Notes under the pieces: model-generated
Databases searched by the model: none
The model's input: the letters and a program-made list of their open reading frames with translations, nothing else
What the model was told of the DNA's origin: nothing
Origin: Bacteroidaceae bacterium
Lineage (GTDB): Bacteria > Bacteroidota > Bacteroidia > Bacteroidales > Bacteroidaceae
Assembly (NCBI GenBank): GCA_024401165.1
Contig: JAKSLN010000005.1
Span: 1 to 45,623, forward strand
Direction: 5' to 3'
Length of the DNA: 45,623 bases
Program-made: the position numbers and the translations under genes
Part shown: in pieces, positions 24,591 through 32,641 of the stretch
Layout: each line of letters opens with the position of its first letter
How positions within the stretch are numbered: position 1 is the stretch's first letter

Positions 24591-24760
24591 AACGACTCGG
24601 GCGTAGTTTGCAACATGCTAATTATCAACAATTTGCAAAATTGTACTAAAATAACAGAATTGTAAAGATAATTCTGAATTTCTCCGCTATTCGAAGCGCA
24701 GCAGACGGACAAGCGCTTCGTGCAGTTCGTGAGCATTGACTCAGGATTTGATTTTTAGGA

Positions 24761-24863
24761 GAACGACGTTATTGGCGTAGGTGTTACGCTGAACCTGTAA
24801 GATGTGACGACGGTACATAAACATGAAGCCGCCAAGTCCGGATGAGACTTGGCGGCTTTCATG
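24761..24863 (+). pseudogene. Duplicated remnant of the FadL/OmpP1 3' end plus its terminator
   Basis: These 103 bases align with 24323-24428 with few differences and one 3-base gap. They contain the last 13 codons of the porin (ENDVIGVGVTLNL, stop at 24798-24800), the same post-stop sequence and the hairpin (24826-24838 with 24846-24858). Sequence just upstream shows no homology to the porin and no start codon with a leader, so this is a gene fragment, not a gene. The hairpin may still end transcripts from either side, including the convergent beta-barrel gene at 24915. Confidence 0.88.
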
Positions 24864-24914
24864 ATGCTTGTTTATAACGGTTCCTGAGAACCAGTTTGTC
24901 AGTTTCGGATTTTT

Positions 24915-25622
24915 TTAGAAACGGTAACCGAGGGTGATGTACGTGTTGTAGTTGTGGGCCATGTCAAGGGGAATATTCTTGTCGGCCATCTTGTCACGAT
25001 ACTTGTCGCGGAACATGTCGGTAATACCCCAATCCATACCTATGCTCAGACTGTAGTGGTTCTCGTACTCTGCACCAATGCGGAAGCCGAAACCAAAATC
25101 CCAAATCTGGAAGTAAGGTTTGTCGTCATGTGAACTGAACAGGTTATAACTGCCCTCAAACTCCTTCACCCATGTACCGTCGGCACTAACTGTCGTGCTG
25201 TTCTTTCCATTAATTCCCATAGAGAAGTAGGGACCCACTTCACCATAGATACCTAGGTTGTCTGCCAGGTTGTAGCGGAAACCTACGTGGATGGGGATTT
25301 GCAAGTAGTGTAGGGTGCTGGTGTTGGATACAGAAAACTGGCCATAACTGCCTAAAGACAAGTTCTCGCTCTTGCTGGCGCCCTTCATAGTCCAGTCAGC
25401 TCCTGCGTTGACATATGTGCCGAACATGCTGGGCAGCATGTATTCGAACTTGATGCCTGCGGTACCGCCTGCTTTAGCGCCACCCAGGTCTACGCCAGTG
25501 AGGGTGCTGATAGTCATACCGGCATTTATCTGTATGGTTACGCCCTCTTCGGGTTCGTAATCAATGGCGGAAGCATTGCCAGCAAAGCATAGAGCCAATA
25601 CGGGAATCAAAAACTTCTTCAT
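24915..25622 (-). CDS. Outer-membrane beta-barrel protein (porin-family, PorT/OmpA-like barrel)
   Basis: 235 aa. A signal peptide (MKKFLIPVLALCFAGNASA) is followed by an eight-strand-type barrel: VTIQINAGMTISTLTGVD, GTAGIKFEYMLP, YLQIPIHVGFRYNLADNLGIYGEVGPYFSMGI, FGFGFRIGAEY and a C-terminal strand NTYITLGYRF ending in Phe, the outer-membrane insertion signal. The pattern QIPIHVGFRY...GEVGPYFSxGI is typical of the Bacteroidetes outer membrane protein beta-barrel family (PF13568-like). No substrate or enzymatic residues are evident. It follows mscL after 30 bases with no terminator between, so the two are likely co-transcribed. Confidence 0.88.
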   Translation of the reverse strand: MKKFLIPVLALCFAGNASAIDYEPEEGVTIQINAGMTISTLTGVDLGGAKAGGTAGIKFEYMLPSMFGTYVNAGADWTMKGASKSENLSLGSYGQFSVSNTSTLHYLQIPIHVGFRYNLADNLGIYGEVGPYFSMGINGKNSTTVSADGTWVKEFEGSYNLFSSHDDKPYFQIWDFGFGFRIGAEYENHYSLSIGMDWGITDMFRDKYRDKMADKNIPLDMAHNYNTYITLGYRF

Positions 25623-25652
25623 AAGATTTTGACTTTAAGAGTTTTCTGAAAT

Positions 25653-26096
25653 TTACTTCTTCTCCTTCAAGAGGTCGCGGATCTCGGTCAGCAACTTCTC
25701 CTCTGCACTTGGTTCTGGATCGGGAGCAGGAGCGGGCTCTTCCTCCTTCTTCTTGGTCAACTTGGTGATGAACTTAACCATCAAGAAGATACAGAATGCA
25801 ATGATGAGGAAGTCAAAAACATCCTGCAGGAACTGTCCATAGTTCAGCAGCACGGCATCCTTGGCGGCCTCAACCTCAACGTCGCCGTCCATCACAGCGG
25901 GAACAGCCTCCTTGAGGGTGATGCTCAGCTTGGTGAAATCAACGCCGCCAACCAGCAAACCGATGGGAGGCATGATAACGTTAGCCACTACCGAACTTAC
26001 AATCTTACCGAATGCGCCACCGATGATGACACCGACAGCCATGTCAACTACATTGCCCTTGAGTGCAAATGCTTTAAAATCTTCGATGAATTTCAT
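25653..26096 (-). CDS. mscL: Large-conductance mechanosensitive channel
   Basis: 147 aa. The N-terminus [44 protein letters not shown] is the conserved MscL cytoplasmic helix and first transmembrane pore helix. A periplasmic loop (about 50-80) and the second membrane helix ([22 protein letters not shown]) follow, then the C-terminal charged helix ending [14 protein letters not shown] Pro/Glu/Ala linker ([17 protein letters not shown]) separates membrane and tail helices. It opens under membrane tension to release solutes during osmotic downshock. Length is normal. First of a probable two-gene unit with the beta-barrel gene. Confidence 0.97.
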   Translation of the reverse strand: MKFIEDFKAFALKGNVVDMAVGVIIGGAFGKIVSSVVANVIMPPIGLLVGGVDFTKLSITLKEAVPAVMDGDVEVEAAKDAVLLNYGQFLQDVFDFLIIAFCIFLMVKFITKLTKKKEEEPAPAPDPEPSAEEKLLTEIRDLLKEKK

Positions 26097-26159
26097 AATA
26101 AAAATGATAAAAAAGTTAAATTTTCCTTGTTTGACGATGCGAAATTAAAAAGAAATTCG

Positions 26160-26167
26160 TAAATTTG
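26160..26167 (+). promoter_or_regulatory. -7 element upstream of the small ORF and gapA
   Basis: TAAATTTG matches the consensus; 23 bases later begins the 29-codon ORF and 182 bases later gapA. The -33 region is poor. No second full consensus is seen nearer gapA (TAACTTTT at about 26325 is a weak match). Confidence 0.5.
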
Positions 26168-26189
26168 CACAGAAAATCTTAAAAAAGTG

Positions 26190-26279
26190 ATGAAATCGGT
26201 CGCATATTATATCATTTTAGGTGTTTCTTTGCTTATTTTGGTGGCTTGTCGGTCGGCTCATTACTGCAATTGTGGCTGA
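26190..26279 (+). CDS. Candidate 29-aa lipoprotein upstream of gapA
   Basis: ATG 26190 to TGA 26277-26279 encodes 29 aa: a short Lys-containing start, 15 hydrophobic residues, lipobox LVAC with Cys20, then RSAHYCNCG with two more cysteines. A signal peptide with an exact lipobox is unlikely by chance in so short a frame. It begins 23 bases after a promoter-like TAAATTTG, behind an A-rich leader (CTTAAAAAAGTG). After lipidation only 10 residues would remain, so it would be a tiny membrane-bound peptide. It may also act as a leader peptide for gapA. It was found by reading; no homologue can be confirmed here. Confidence 0.55.
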   Translation: MKSVAYYIILGVSLLILVACRSAHYCNCG

Positions 26280-26348
26280 CAGCCAGTAACTGCAATGATT
26301 TCGTGATTTATTAACTTAATAATTTAACTTTTAATCATTTTTTCAAAA

Positions 26349-27380
26349 ATGGCAACAAAAGTAGCAATCAACGGTTTCGGCCGTATCGGTCGCCTCGCTT
26401 TCCGTCAGATGTTCGAGGCAGACGGTTATGAGGTAGTAGCTATCAACGACTTGACCAGCCCCAAGATGCTGGCTCACCTGCTGAAGTACGACACCGCTCA
26501 GGGTGGTTTCGCTGGCAAGTTCGGTGAGAACAAGCACACTGTAGAGGCAACTGACAACTCTATCATCGTTGACGGCAAGGAGATCACCATCTACGCTATG
26601 CCCAACGCTGCTGAGCTCCCCTGGGGTCAGCTGGACGTAGACGTTGTTCTGGAGTGCACCGGTTTCTATACTTCTAAGGCTAAGGCTGAGGCTCACATCC
26701 AGGCTGGTGCTAAGAAGGTAGTTATCTCTGCTCCCGCTGGTAACGACCTGCCCACTATCGTTTACAACGTTAACCACAAGACTCTGACCAAGGATGACAA
26801 GGTTATCTCTGCAGCTTCTTGTACTACCAACTGCTTGGCTCCCATGGCTGCTGCTCTGCACGCATATGCTCCCATCCAGAGCGGTATCATGTCTACCATC
26901 CACGCTTACACTGGCGACCAGATGATTCTCGACGGTCCTCAGCGTAAGGGCGACCTCCGTCGTTCACGTGCTGGTGCTCAGAACATCGTTCCCAACTCAA
27001 CTGGTGCTGCTAAGGCTATCGGTCTCGTTATCCCCGAGCTGAACGGTAAGCTGATCGGTTCTGCACAGCGTATCCCCACTCCCACCGGTTCTACCACTAT
27101 CCTGGTAGCTGTTGTTAAGGGTAAGGACGTTACCGTTGAGGGTATCAACGCTGCCATGAAGGCTGCTCAGACCGAGTCTTACGGTTACACCGAGGATCAG
27201 ATCGTATCTAGCGATATCATCGGTATGAAGTACGGTTCACTCTTCGATGCAACTCAGACCATGGTTGCTAAGATCGACGAGGATACCTATCAGGTACAGG
27301 TTGTTTCTTGGTATGACAACGAGAACAGCTACACCTCTCAGATGGTTCGTACTATCAAGTACTTCAACGAGAACTGCTAA
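26349..27380 (+). CDS. gapA: Glyceraldehyde-3-phosphate dehydrogenase, type I
   Basis: 343 aa, cytoplasmic, glycolysis/gluconeogenesis. NAD-binding start [15 protein letters not shown] (5-19), active-site [11 protein letters not shown] with Cys158, the substrate region [13 protein letters not shown], then [19 protein letters not shown] and [21 protein letters not shown] near residue 33-38 resembles NAD-preferring enzymes. Third-position bias toward C/T/G preferred codons (GCT, GTT, AAG, GAG) is strong, as expected for a highly expressed gene. It is preceded by a long A/T-rich leader holding a candidate small ORF and ends with a strong terminator, separating it from miaA. Confidence 0.98.
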   Translation: MATKVAINGFGRIGRLAFRQMFEADGYEVVAINDLTSPKMLAHLLKYDTAQGGFAGKFGENKHTVEATDNSIIVDGKEITIYAMPNAAELPWGQLDVDVVLECTGFYTSKAKAEAHIQAGAKKVVISAPAGNDLPTIVYNVNHKTLTKDDKVISAASCTTNCLAPMAAALHAYAPIQSGIMSTIHAYTGDQMILDGPQRKGDLRRSRAGAQNIVPNSTGAAKAIGLVIPELNGKLIGSAQRIPTPTGSTTILVAVVKGKDVTVEGINAAMKAAQTESYGYTEDQIVSSDIIGMKYGSLFDATQTMVAKIDEDTYQVQVVSWYDNENSYTSQMVRTIKYFNENC

Positions 27381-27405
27381 TCTCGTGTCCTAACAGACAA
27401 AGCAT

Positions 27406-27440
27406 AGCCGCCCTTGGCCCAAGCCTTGGGCGGCTTTTTT
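27406..27440 (+). terminator. Rho-independent terminator of gapA
   Basis: Stem AGCCGCCC (27406-27413) with GGGCGGCT (27428-27435) followed by six T, 25 bases after the gapA stop. Confidence 0.92.
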
Positions 27441-27464
27441 CATCGTTCAAATTGTGCATAGCTG

Positions 27465-28382
27465 ATGAATTATGATTTAATCACCATCCTGGGCCCCACG
27501 GCAAGTGGCAAGACCGACCTGGCTGCCCATCTGGCTGCTCGCCTTGGAGATGCGGAGATAATCTCGGCAGACAGCCGTCAAGTCTATCGCGGAATGGACA
27601 TCGGCACGGGCAAGGACCTGGCAGATTACACGGTCGATGGTGTACAGATTCCATATCACCTCATCGACATTCTGGACGCAGGTGAGAAATATAATCTGTT
27701 TCAGTATCAGCAAGACTTCTGGGCGGCGTACAACGATATTGTTGCCCGTGGCAAGACGCCCATCCTCTGTGGCGGCACAGGTCTGTACATAGAGTCGGTG
27801 TTGAGGAGTTATAAGATGATTCCAGTTCCGGAGAACACGGAGTTGCGCGAGCGACTCGAAGGCCGTTCGCTGGAGGAATTGACTGCCATCTTACAAACTT
27901 ACAAGACGTTGCACAATACGACCGATGTAGATACAGCGAAACGCGCCATTCGGGCCATTGAAATACAAGAATATTATAAGGTGAAAAACGTCCAGGAGCA
28001 AGACTTTCCTCAACTGAAAAGTCTCACCATTGGAGTGGGCATAGATCGGGAACTGAGAAGGCAGAAAATCAGCAACCGCCTGCAGAAGCGTCTGGACGAA
28101 GGCATGGTAGACGAGATTCGCACATTGCTCGAAACCGTTCCTGCCGAAGATTTGATTTATTACGGGCTGGAGTACAAGTTCGTTACCTTGTATTGTATCG
28201 GCCAACTCAGTTATGAAGAGATGTTCAGCAAGTTGGAGATTGCCATCCATCAGTTTGCTAAGCGCCAGATGACTTGGTTCCGGGGTATGGAGGAGCGTCG
28301 CGGGATTCCCATCCATTGGATAGATGCGGCCTTGCCTATGGAGGCAAAAGTGAATTGCTGCCTTAGCTTGTTGAACCCATAG
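27465..28382 (+). CDS. miaA: tRNA dimethylallyltransferase
   Basis: 305 aa. It transfers a dimethylallyl group to A37 of tRNAs reading UNN codons. P-loop ILGPTASGKTDLA (8-20), the ISADSRQVYRGMDIGTGKD segment (about 34-52) with the catalytic Asp, PYHLIDILDAGEKYNLFQYQQDF (about 64-86) and PILCGGTGLYIESVL (about 102-116). The C-terminal helical domain carries GLEYKF and QFAKRQMTWFRG near the end, as in MiaA. GTGKD with YTVDG in the variable loop is the form seen in Bacteroidetes. It follows the gapA terminator by 24 bases; no clear promoter of its own is visible, so readthrough may contribute. Confidence 0.95.
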   Translation: MNYDLITILGPTASGKTDLAAHLAARLGDAEIISADSRQVYRGMDIGTGKDLADYTVDGVQIPYHLIDILDAGEKYNLFQYQQDFWAAYNDIVARGKTPILCGGTGLYIESVLRSYKMIPVPENTELRERLEGRSLEELTAILQTYKTLHNTTDVDTAKRAIRAIEIQEYYKVKNVQEQDFPQLKSLTIGVGIDRELRRQKISNRLQKRLDEGMVDEIRTLLETVPAEDLIYYGLEYKFVTLYCIGQLSYEEMFSKLEIAIHQFAKRQMTWFRGMEERRGIPIHWIDAALPMEAKVNCCLSLLNP

Positions 28383-28447
28383 GACGCGCGATGCCCTTTG
28401 GCCGATTGTCCAATTGCGTTATTGTTGTGCCTGTCTTTGCTTTTTCC

Positions 28448-29149
28448 TTAGCCAAATCTGCTGATTCGCTCTAGGCTTTCCGTATCGATCAGTTTTATTT
28501 TTCTTCCGTCAATAGCTATGACCTTCTCCTGGGCAAATGTGCTCAGGGTGCGGATGGCGTTGCTGGTTGTCATGTTGGACATGTTGGCCATGTCCTCGCG
28601 TGAAAGGTAGATGCTGAGCGTGCAGCCGTCTTCTTCCAGTCCGTAGGCGTCGCGAAGGAAAAGCAGGGCTTCGGCCAGGCGTCCGCGAACGTGCTTTTGT
28701 GTCAGGTTGACGGTTCGCTCGTTGGCGCTTCCCAAACGTACAGAAAGTTCTTTGATGAAGAACCATCCAAGAGCGGCATTCTTTTGAATAATTGCTGACA
28801 AAAGTGTAAGAGGGATGCGTACGAGTATGGTGGGTTCGAGGGCAACGGCGCTGGTGTTGTAAATCTCTCCTGCAAAGTAGGCTCGATGCCCCGTGAAGGT
28901 AACAGGTTTTAGTACGCGGATTAGTTGACTTCGTCCGCTTACGCCTTCTTTGAAAATTTTTAACTTTCCGGAGATGACGCAAAGCATGTCGCGAGGCAGG
29001 TCCCCGTCCTTATACACCAACTCGTTCTTGCGGTAGTGCTGGAGTTTGATGTTCTCCAGTAATTGGTGGCGCTGCCCTTCGGTCAGCAAGTCTATTATCA
29101 TGGACAACTTTTCTACGATTGTGTCCAGTGTGACTTCATCTTTTGCCAT
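28448..29149 (-). CDS. Crp/Fnr-family transcription regulator
   Basis: 233 aa. Residues about 30-140 are a cyclic-nucleotide-binding-like beta-roll (KNELVYKDGDLPRDMLCVISGKLKIFKEG...LIRVLKPVTFTGHRAYFAGE). The C-terminal winged helix-turn-helix is YLSREDMANMSNMTTSNAIRTLSTFAQEKVI (about 182-212), with recognition helix TTSNAIRTL. It lacks the N-terminal cysteine cluster of true FNR, so a [4Fe-4S] oxygen sensor is unlikely; the ligand is unknown. It is divergent from the glycogen operon at 29359, with both promoters in the 209-base gap, so regulation of that operon is plausible. An 8-base palindrome CCGTACGG lies in its own promoter spacer (29202-29209) and may be an operator. Confidence 0.92.
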   Translation of the reverse strand: MAKDEVTLDTIVEKLSMIIDLLTEGQRHQLLENIKLQHYRKNELVYKDGDLPRDMLCVISGKLKIFKEGVSGRSQLIRVLKPVTFTGHRAYFAGEIYNTSAVALEPTILVRIPLTLLSAIIQKNAALGWFFIKELSVRLGSANERTVNLTQKHVRGRLAEALLFLRDAYGLEEDGCTLSIYLSREDMANMSNMTTSNAIRTLSTFAQEKVIAIDGRKIKLIDTESLERISRFG

Positions 29150-29182
29150 CGCTATTGAATGCGTCTTTTATGTTTTACGACA

Positions 29183-29214
29183 CAAAATTAGTATATTTCT
29201 GCCGTACGGACAAA
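29183..29214 (-). promoter_or_regulatory. Promoter of the Crp/Fnr gene with internal palindrome
   Basis: On the minus strand TTTG (29211-29214), 20 bases, TAATTTTG (29183-29190). CCGTACGG (29202-29209) within the spacer is a candidate operator. Confidence 0.68.
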
Positions 29215-29285
29215 AAAAATCTAAAAAAAACGAAGCGTCATTCAAAAATCCTTTTGATTTATTTCCCCATATCGCAAAAAGTTTG

Positions 29286-29293
29286 TAATTTTG
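29286..29293 (+). promoter_or_regulatory. -7 element of the glycogen operon
   Basis: TAATTTTG matches TAnnTTTG 66 bases before ATG 29359; the -33 box is poor (TTTC), which would suit an activator-dependent promoter. Confidence 0.5.
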
Positions 29294-29358
29294 AAGGCAT
29301 TTAAGTATGCTGACCTTTAAGAAAAACATTTTATAACCATTAAAAACATATTTCGACT

Positions 29359-31305
29359 ATGAGTTATTTACGTTTCGACAAGGCTCAGATGACGAACCTC
29401 GAGAATTCTCTGAAGAAGGAGATTCTGAGAAGTAATCGTTCTGGAGCCTATTCGTGCACCACGCTTGTGGACTGCAACACGAGAAAATACCATGGTCTCT
29501 TGGTTGTACCTGTACCTGAACTTGACGACGAGAATCACGTGCTGCTCAGTTCGCTGGATGCGACTGTGATTCAGCACGGAGCCGAGTTCAATCTGGGTCT
29601 TCACAAGTACCAGGGTAATAATTTCGCGCCTCGCGGACATAAGTATATCCGTGAATTTGACAGTCTGCAGGTTCCTACTACCATCTACCGTGTAGGTGGC
29701 GTCTTGCTGAAGCGTGAGGAAGTGTTTCAGCATTTTGAGAACCGCTTGATTATCCGCTACACCCTCTTGGAGGCACATAGCGCAACCACGCTCCGCCTCA
29801 CGCCTTTCCTAGCATTCCGTAGCGTTCGCGAGTTCACCCATGAGAATGGCGTAGCCAGCCGTGAGTATCACAATGTGAAGAACGGCATTAAGACTTGCAT
29901 GTATCAAGGTTATCCCGATTTGTACATGCAGTGCAGCAAAAAGAATGAATTCGTATTCCAACCCGACTGGTGGCGTGGCATCGAGTATCCCAAGGAACAG
30001 GAAAGAGGCTATCAGGGTTCTGAGGACCTGTATGTTCCCGGCTATTTTGAGTTTACCATCAAGAAGGGTGAGAGCGTCATCTTTGCCGCAGGTCTTGAGG
30101 AGGCTGATCCCAAGAAGCTCCCCGAACTGGCAGAGTTTGAGGTGAACGTCCGTACGCCTCGCGACAACTTCTATCACAACCTTGTCAACAGTGCCCATCA
30201 GTTCATCGTTCACCGCGATCATGAGGACTATGTTCTGGCAGGTTATCCTTGGTTTAAGTGCCGTGCTCGCGACATGTTCATTTCGCTTCCTGGTCTTACC
30301 ATCACGAATGGTGAGTTTGACAAGTTCGAGGCTGTGATGGCAACGGCAGAGAAGGGTATTCGCGAGTTCATGGAGGGGGAACCTCTGAGCGTGAAGATTT
30401 ACGAAATCAGCCACCCCGACGTCCTGCTATGGGCGGTATGGTGCATTCAGCAATATGCTAAGCTGACCGACGTGCAGACTGTATTTAAGAAATATGGTAA
30501 GTTGGTACGCGACATCATGCATTGGATCCACCTGGGCAACCATCCCGGACTTATTGTCAGAGAGAACGGCTTGCTCTATGCCCCCGGCGGTCAGGATCGT
30601 GCCATCACCTGGATGAACAGCCAGGCTAACGGACGTCCTATTGTTCCTCGTTCTGGTTTCATTGTTGAGATTAATGCTCTCTGGTACAACTGCCTGAAGT
30701 TCAGTCAGGAAATTTGTGCTGCCATGAAGGATGCCGAGGTTGAGCAAATGCTTGAGATTCTTACGGCAAAAGTCAAGGACAGCTTTATTGAGACTTTCAT
30801 GAACCAGTATGGTTATCTGCTGGACTACGTAGATGGCCACATGATGGACTGGAGCGTTCGTCCTAACATGATCTTCCCTGTTGCCTTCGACTATAGTCCT
30901 TTGGACCAGAAGCAGAAGAAGACCATCCTTGACCTCTGCACCAAAGAATTGCTTACTCCCAAGGGACTCCGTTCGCTCTCTCCCAAGAGCGGTGGTTACA
31001 ACCCCATGTATGTTGGTCCTCAGGCACAGCGTGACTATGCTTACCATCAGGGTACGGCATGGCCTTGGCTGGGTGGCTTCTATATGGAGGCTTGCCTGCG
31101 CGTTTATGGCCGCAGCAAAGTGGGCTTCGTTGAGCGCCAGTTGGTTGGCTACGAAGAGGAGCTCTTCTACCATTGCATTGGCACCATTCCCGAACTTTTC
31201 GACGGTAATCCTCCCTTCCATGGCCGTGGTGCTGTCAGCTTCGCGATGAATGTTGCTGAGCTTATGCGTGTTTTGAAACTGTTGGATAAATATAATGAAT
31301 ATTAA
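29359..31305 (+). CDS. Glycogen debranching enzyme (amylo-alpha-1,6-glucosidase, GH133-type)
   Basis: 648 aa, no signal peptide, so cytoplasmic. The N-terminal domain opens LEKEILRSNRSGAYSCTTLVDCNTRKYHGLLVVP, the signature of the bacterial/archaeal-type debranching enzyme N-domain. The C-terminal (alpha/alpha)6 domain has GYPWFKCRARDMFISLPGLT, APGGQDRAITWMNS, RSGFIVEINALWYN and HQGTAWPWLGGFYMEA, where conserved acids serve the 1,6-glucosidase. It removes branch stubs of glycogen. First gene of a three-gene operon (17 bases to the next ATG, then 11). A truncated GT5-type gene lies in the same neighbourhood, suggesting a storage-polysaccharide cluster. Length is typical. Confidence 0.95.
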   Translation: MSYLRFDKAQMTNLENSLKKEILRSNRSGAYSCTTLVDCNTRKYHGLLVVPVPELDDENHVLLSSLDATVIQHGAEFNLGLHKYQGNNFAPRGHKYIREFDSLQVPTTIYRVGGVLLKREEVFQHFENRLIIRYTLLEAHSATTLRLTPFLAFRSVREFTHENGVASREYHNVKNGIKTCMYQGYPDLYMQCSKKNEFVFQPDWWRGIEYPKEQERGYQGSEDLYVPGYFEFTIKKGESVIFAAGLEEADPKKLPELAEFEVNVRTPRDNFYHNLVNSAHQFIVHRDHEDYVLAGYPWFKCRARDMFISLPGLTITNGEFDKFEAVMATAEKGIREFMEGEPLSVKIYEISHPDVLLWAVWCIQQYAKLTDVQTVFKKYGKLVRDIMHWIHLGNHPGLIVRENGLLYAPGGQDRAITWMNSQANGRPIVPRSGFIVEINALWYNCLKFSQEICAAMKDAEVEQMLEILTAKVKDSFIETFMNQYGYLLDYVDGHMMDWSVRPNMIFPVAFDYSPLDQKQKKTILDLCTKELLTPKGLRSLSPKSGGYNPMYVGPQAQRDYAYHQGTAWPWLGGFYMEACLRVYGRSKVGFVERQLVGYEEELFYHCIGTIPELFDGNPPFHGRGAVSFAMNVAELMRVLKLLDKYNEY

Positions 31306-31322
31306 ATAAGGAGGAACGAAAG

Positions 31323-32630
31323 ATGAAGGTACTTATGTTCGGATGGGAATTTCCTCCCAAGATTTATGGTGGTCTTGCAGTTGCGTCCTATGGCATCACC
31401 AAGGGACTGAGCTTGCAGGGTGATATTGAGACAACCTTCTGTATGCCCAAGCCTACGGGTGAAGAGGAGGGTTTTCTCAAGATTGTGAATATGAGTCAGG
31501 TGCCCGTCGCGTGGCGCGATGTGCAATACGACCAGATTAAGGATCGTATGGTGGGTCACACGGCAGAGGATTACTATCGTTTCCGCGACCACATCTATGC
31601 CGATTTCAACTACATGCAGGGTCTTGACGACATGGGTTGTATTGGGTTTGCCGGTGGTTATCCTGGCAACTTGCACGACGAGATCAACAACTTCTCCATC
31701 ATTGCCGGTGTGCTGGCACGCAGCGAGGAGTTCGACCTCATCCATGCACACGACTGGCTGACCTATCCTGCTGGCGTTCATGCCAAGATGGTTAGTGGAA
31801 AGCCTCTCTGCATCCATGTTCACGCTACTGATTTTGACCGTTCTCGCGGTAAGGTGAACCCCACGGTCTACAGCATCGAGAAGAATGGTATGGACCATGC
31901 AGACTGCATCATGTGCGTGAGCGAGCTGACCCGTCAGACTGTCATTAACCAGTATCATCAGGATCCCGCCAAGTGTGTGGCTATGCACAATGCCGTTTAT
32001 CCCTTGAGTGAGGAGTACACTAACATTCCCTCTACACGCAATCCCAAGGAGAAGGTGGTTACCTATTTGGGCCGTATCACCATGCAGAAGGGTCCCGAAT
32101 ACTTTATCGAGGCCGCAAAGCGTGTGCTTGACCGTACACACAACATCCGCTTCTGCTTCGCTGGTTCTGGTGACATGATGAACGCCATGATCAACTTAGC
32201 TGCAAGCTATGGTATAGCTGATCGCTGCCACTTCCCTGGCTTCCAGCGTGGTAAGCAGGTTTACGAGTGCTACAAGCGAAGCGACGTTTTCGTCATGCCT
32301 TCGGTTAGTGAACCTTTTGGTATTGCACCTCTTGAAGCCATGCAGTGTGGCTGCCCCAGCATCATTTCCAAGCAGTCAGGCTGCGGCGAAATTCTGGATA
32401 ATGTCATTAAGGTTGACTACTGGGACATCGATGCCATGGCCGACGCCATGTACTCGCTTTGTACCAACGACGAACTGTGGAAACAGTTGAGTGAAGAGGG
32501 TATTAAGGAGGTGGACCGCATCACCTGGGAGAAGGTTGGTCTTCGCATTCGCGAGTGCTACAACCAGCTTATCAACCGTGGTTGGTTCAACAATGACGAA
32601 TACTTAAACGCAGTAAAGGACATTAAATAA
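31323..32630 (+). CDS. Glycosyltransferase (GT-B, glycogen synthase-like/GT4-type)
   Basis: 435 aa, cytoplasmic. The start MKVLMFGWEFPPKIYGGLAVASYGITKGL carries the GG loop that binds the nucleotide sugar. The middle has HAHDWLTYPAGVHAK and HVHATDFDRSRG; the C-terminal half contains the GT-B donor site YLGRITMQKGPEYFIEAAKR and SEPFGIAPLEAMQCGCPSI with the E-x7-E motif. It follows the debranching enzyme after 17 bases with AAGGAGGAACGAAAG as a strong ribosome-binding site, unusual in this phylum. Most likely it extends alpha-1,4-glucan in glycogen synthesis, as similar genes in this position are annotated in Bacteroides, but donor and acceptor are inferred. Confidence 0.9.
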   Translation: MKVLMFGWEFPPKIYGGLAVASYGITKGLSLQGDIETTFCMPKPTGEEEGFLKIVNMSQVPVAWRDVQYDQIKDRMVGHTAEDYYRFRDHIYADFNYMQGLDDMGCIGFAGGYPGNLHDEINNFSIIAGVLARSEEFDLIHAHDWLTYPAGVHAKMVSGKPLCIHVHATDFDRSRGKVNPTVYSIEKNGMDHADCIMCVSELTRQTVINQYHQDPAKCVAMHNAVYPLSEEYTNIPSTRNPKEKVVTYLGRITMQKGPEYFIEAAKRVLDRTHNIRFCFAGSGDMMNAMINLAASYGIADRCHFPGFQRGKQVYECYKRSDVFVMPSVSEPFGIAPLEAMQCGCPSIISKQSGCGEILDNVIKVDYWDIDAMADAMYSLCTNDELWKQLSEEGIKEVDRITWEKVGLRIRECYNQLINRGWFNNDEYLNAVKDIK

Positions 32631-32641
32631 AAATTAAAGAT

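Noticed and set aside
24467-24736. 89-codon minus-strand frame across repeat cluster B
   Set aside because: Its residues come from the repeats, no leader or family pattern is visible, and it overlaps a duplicated-gene scar.
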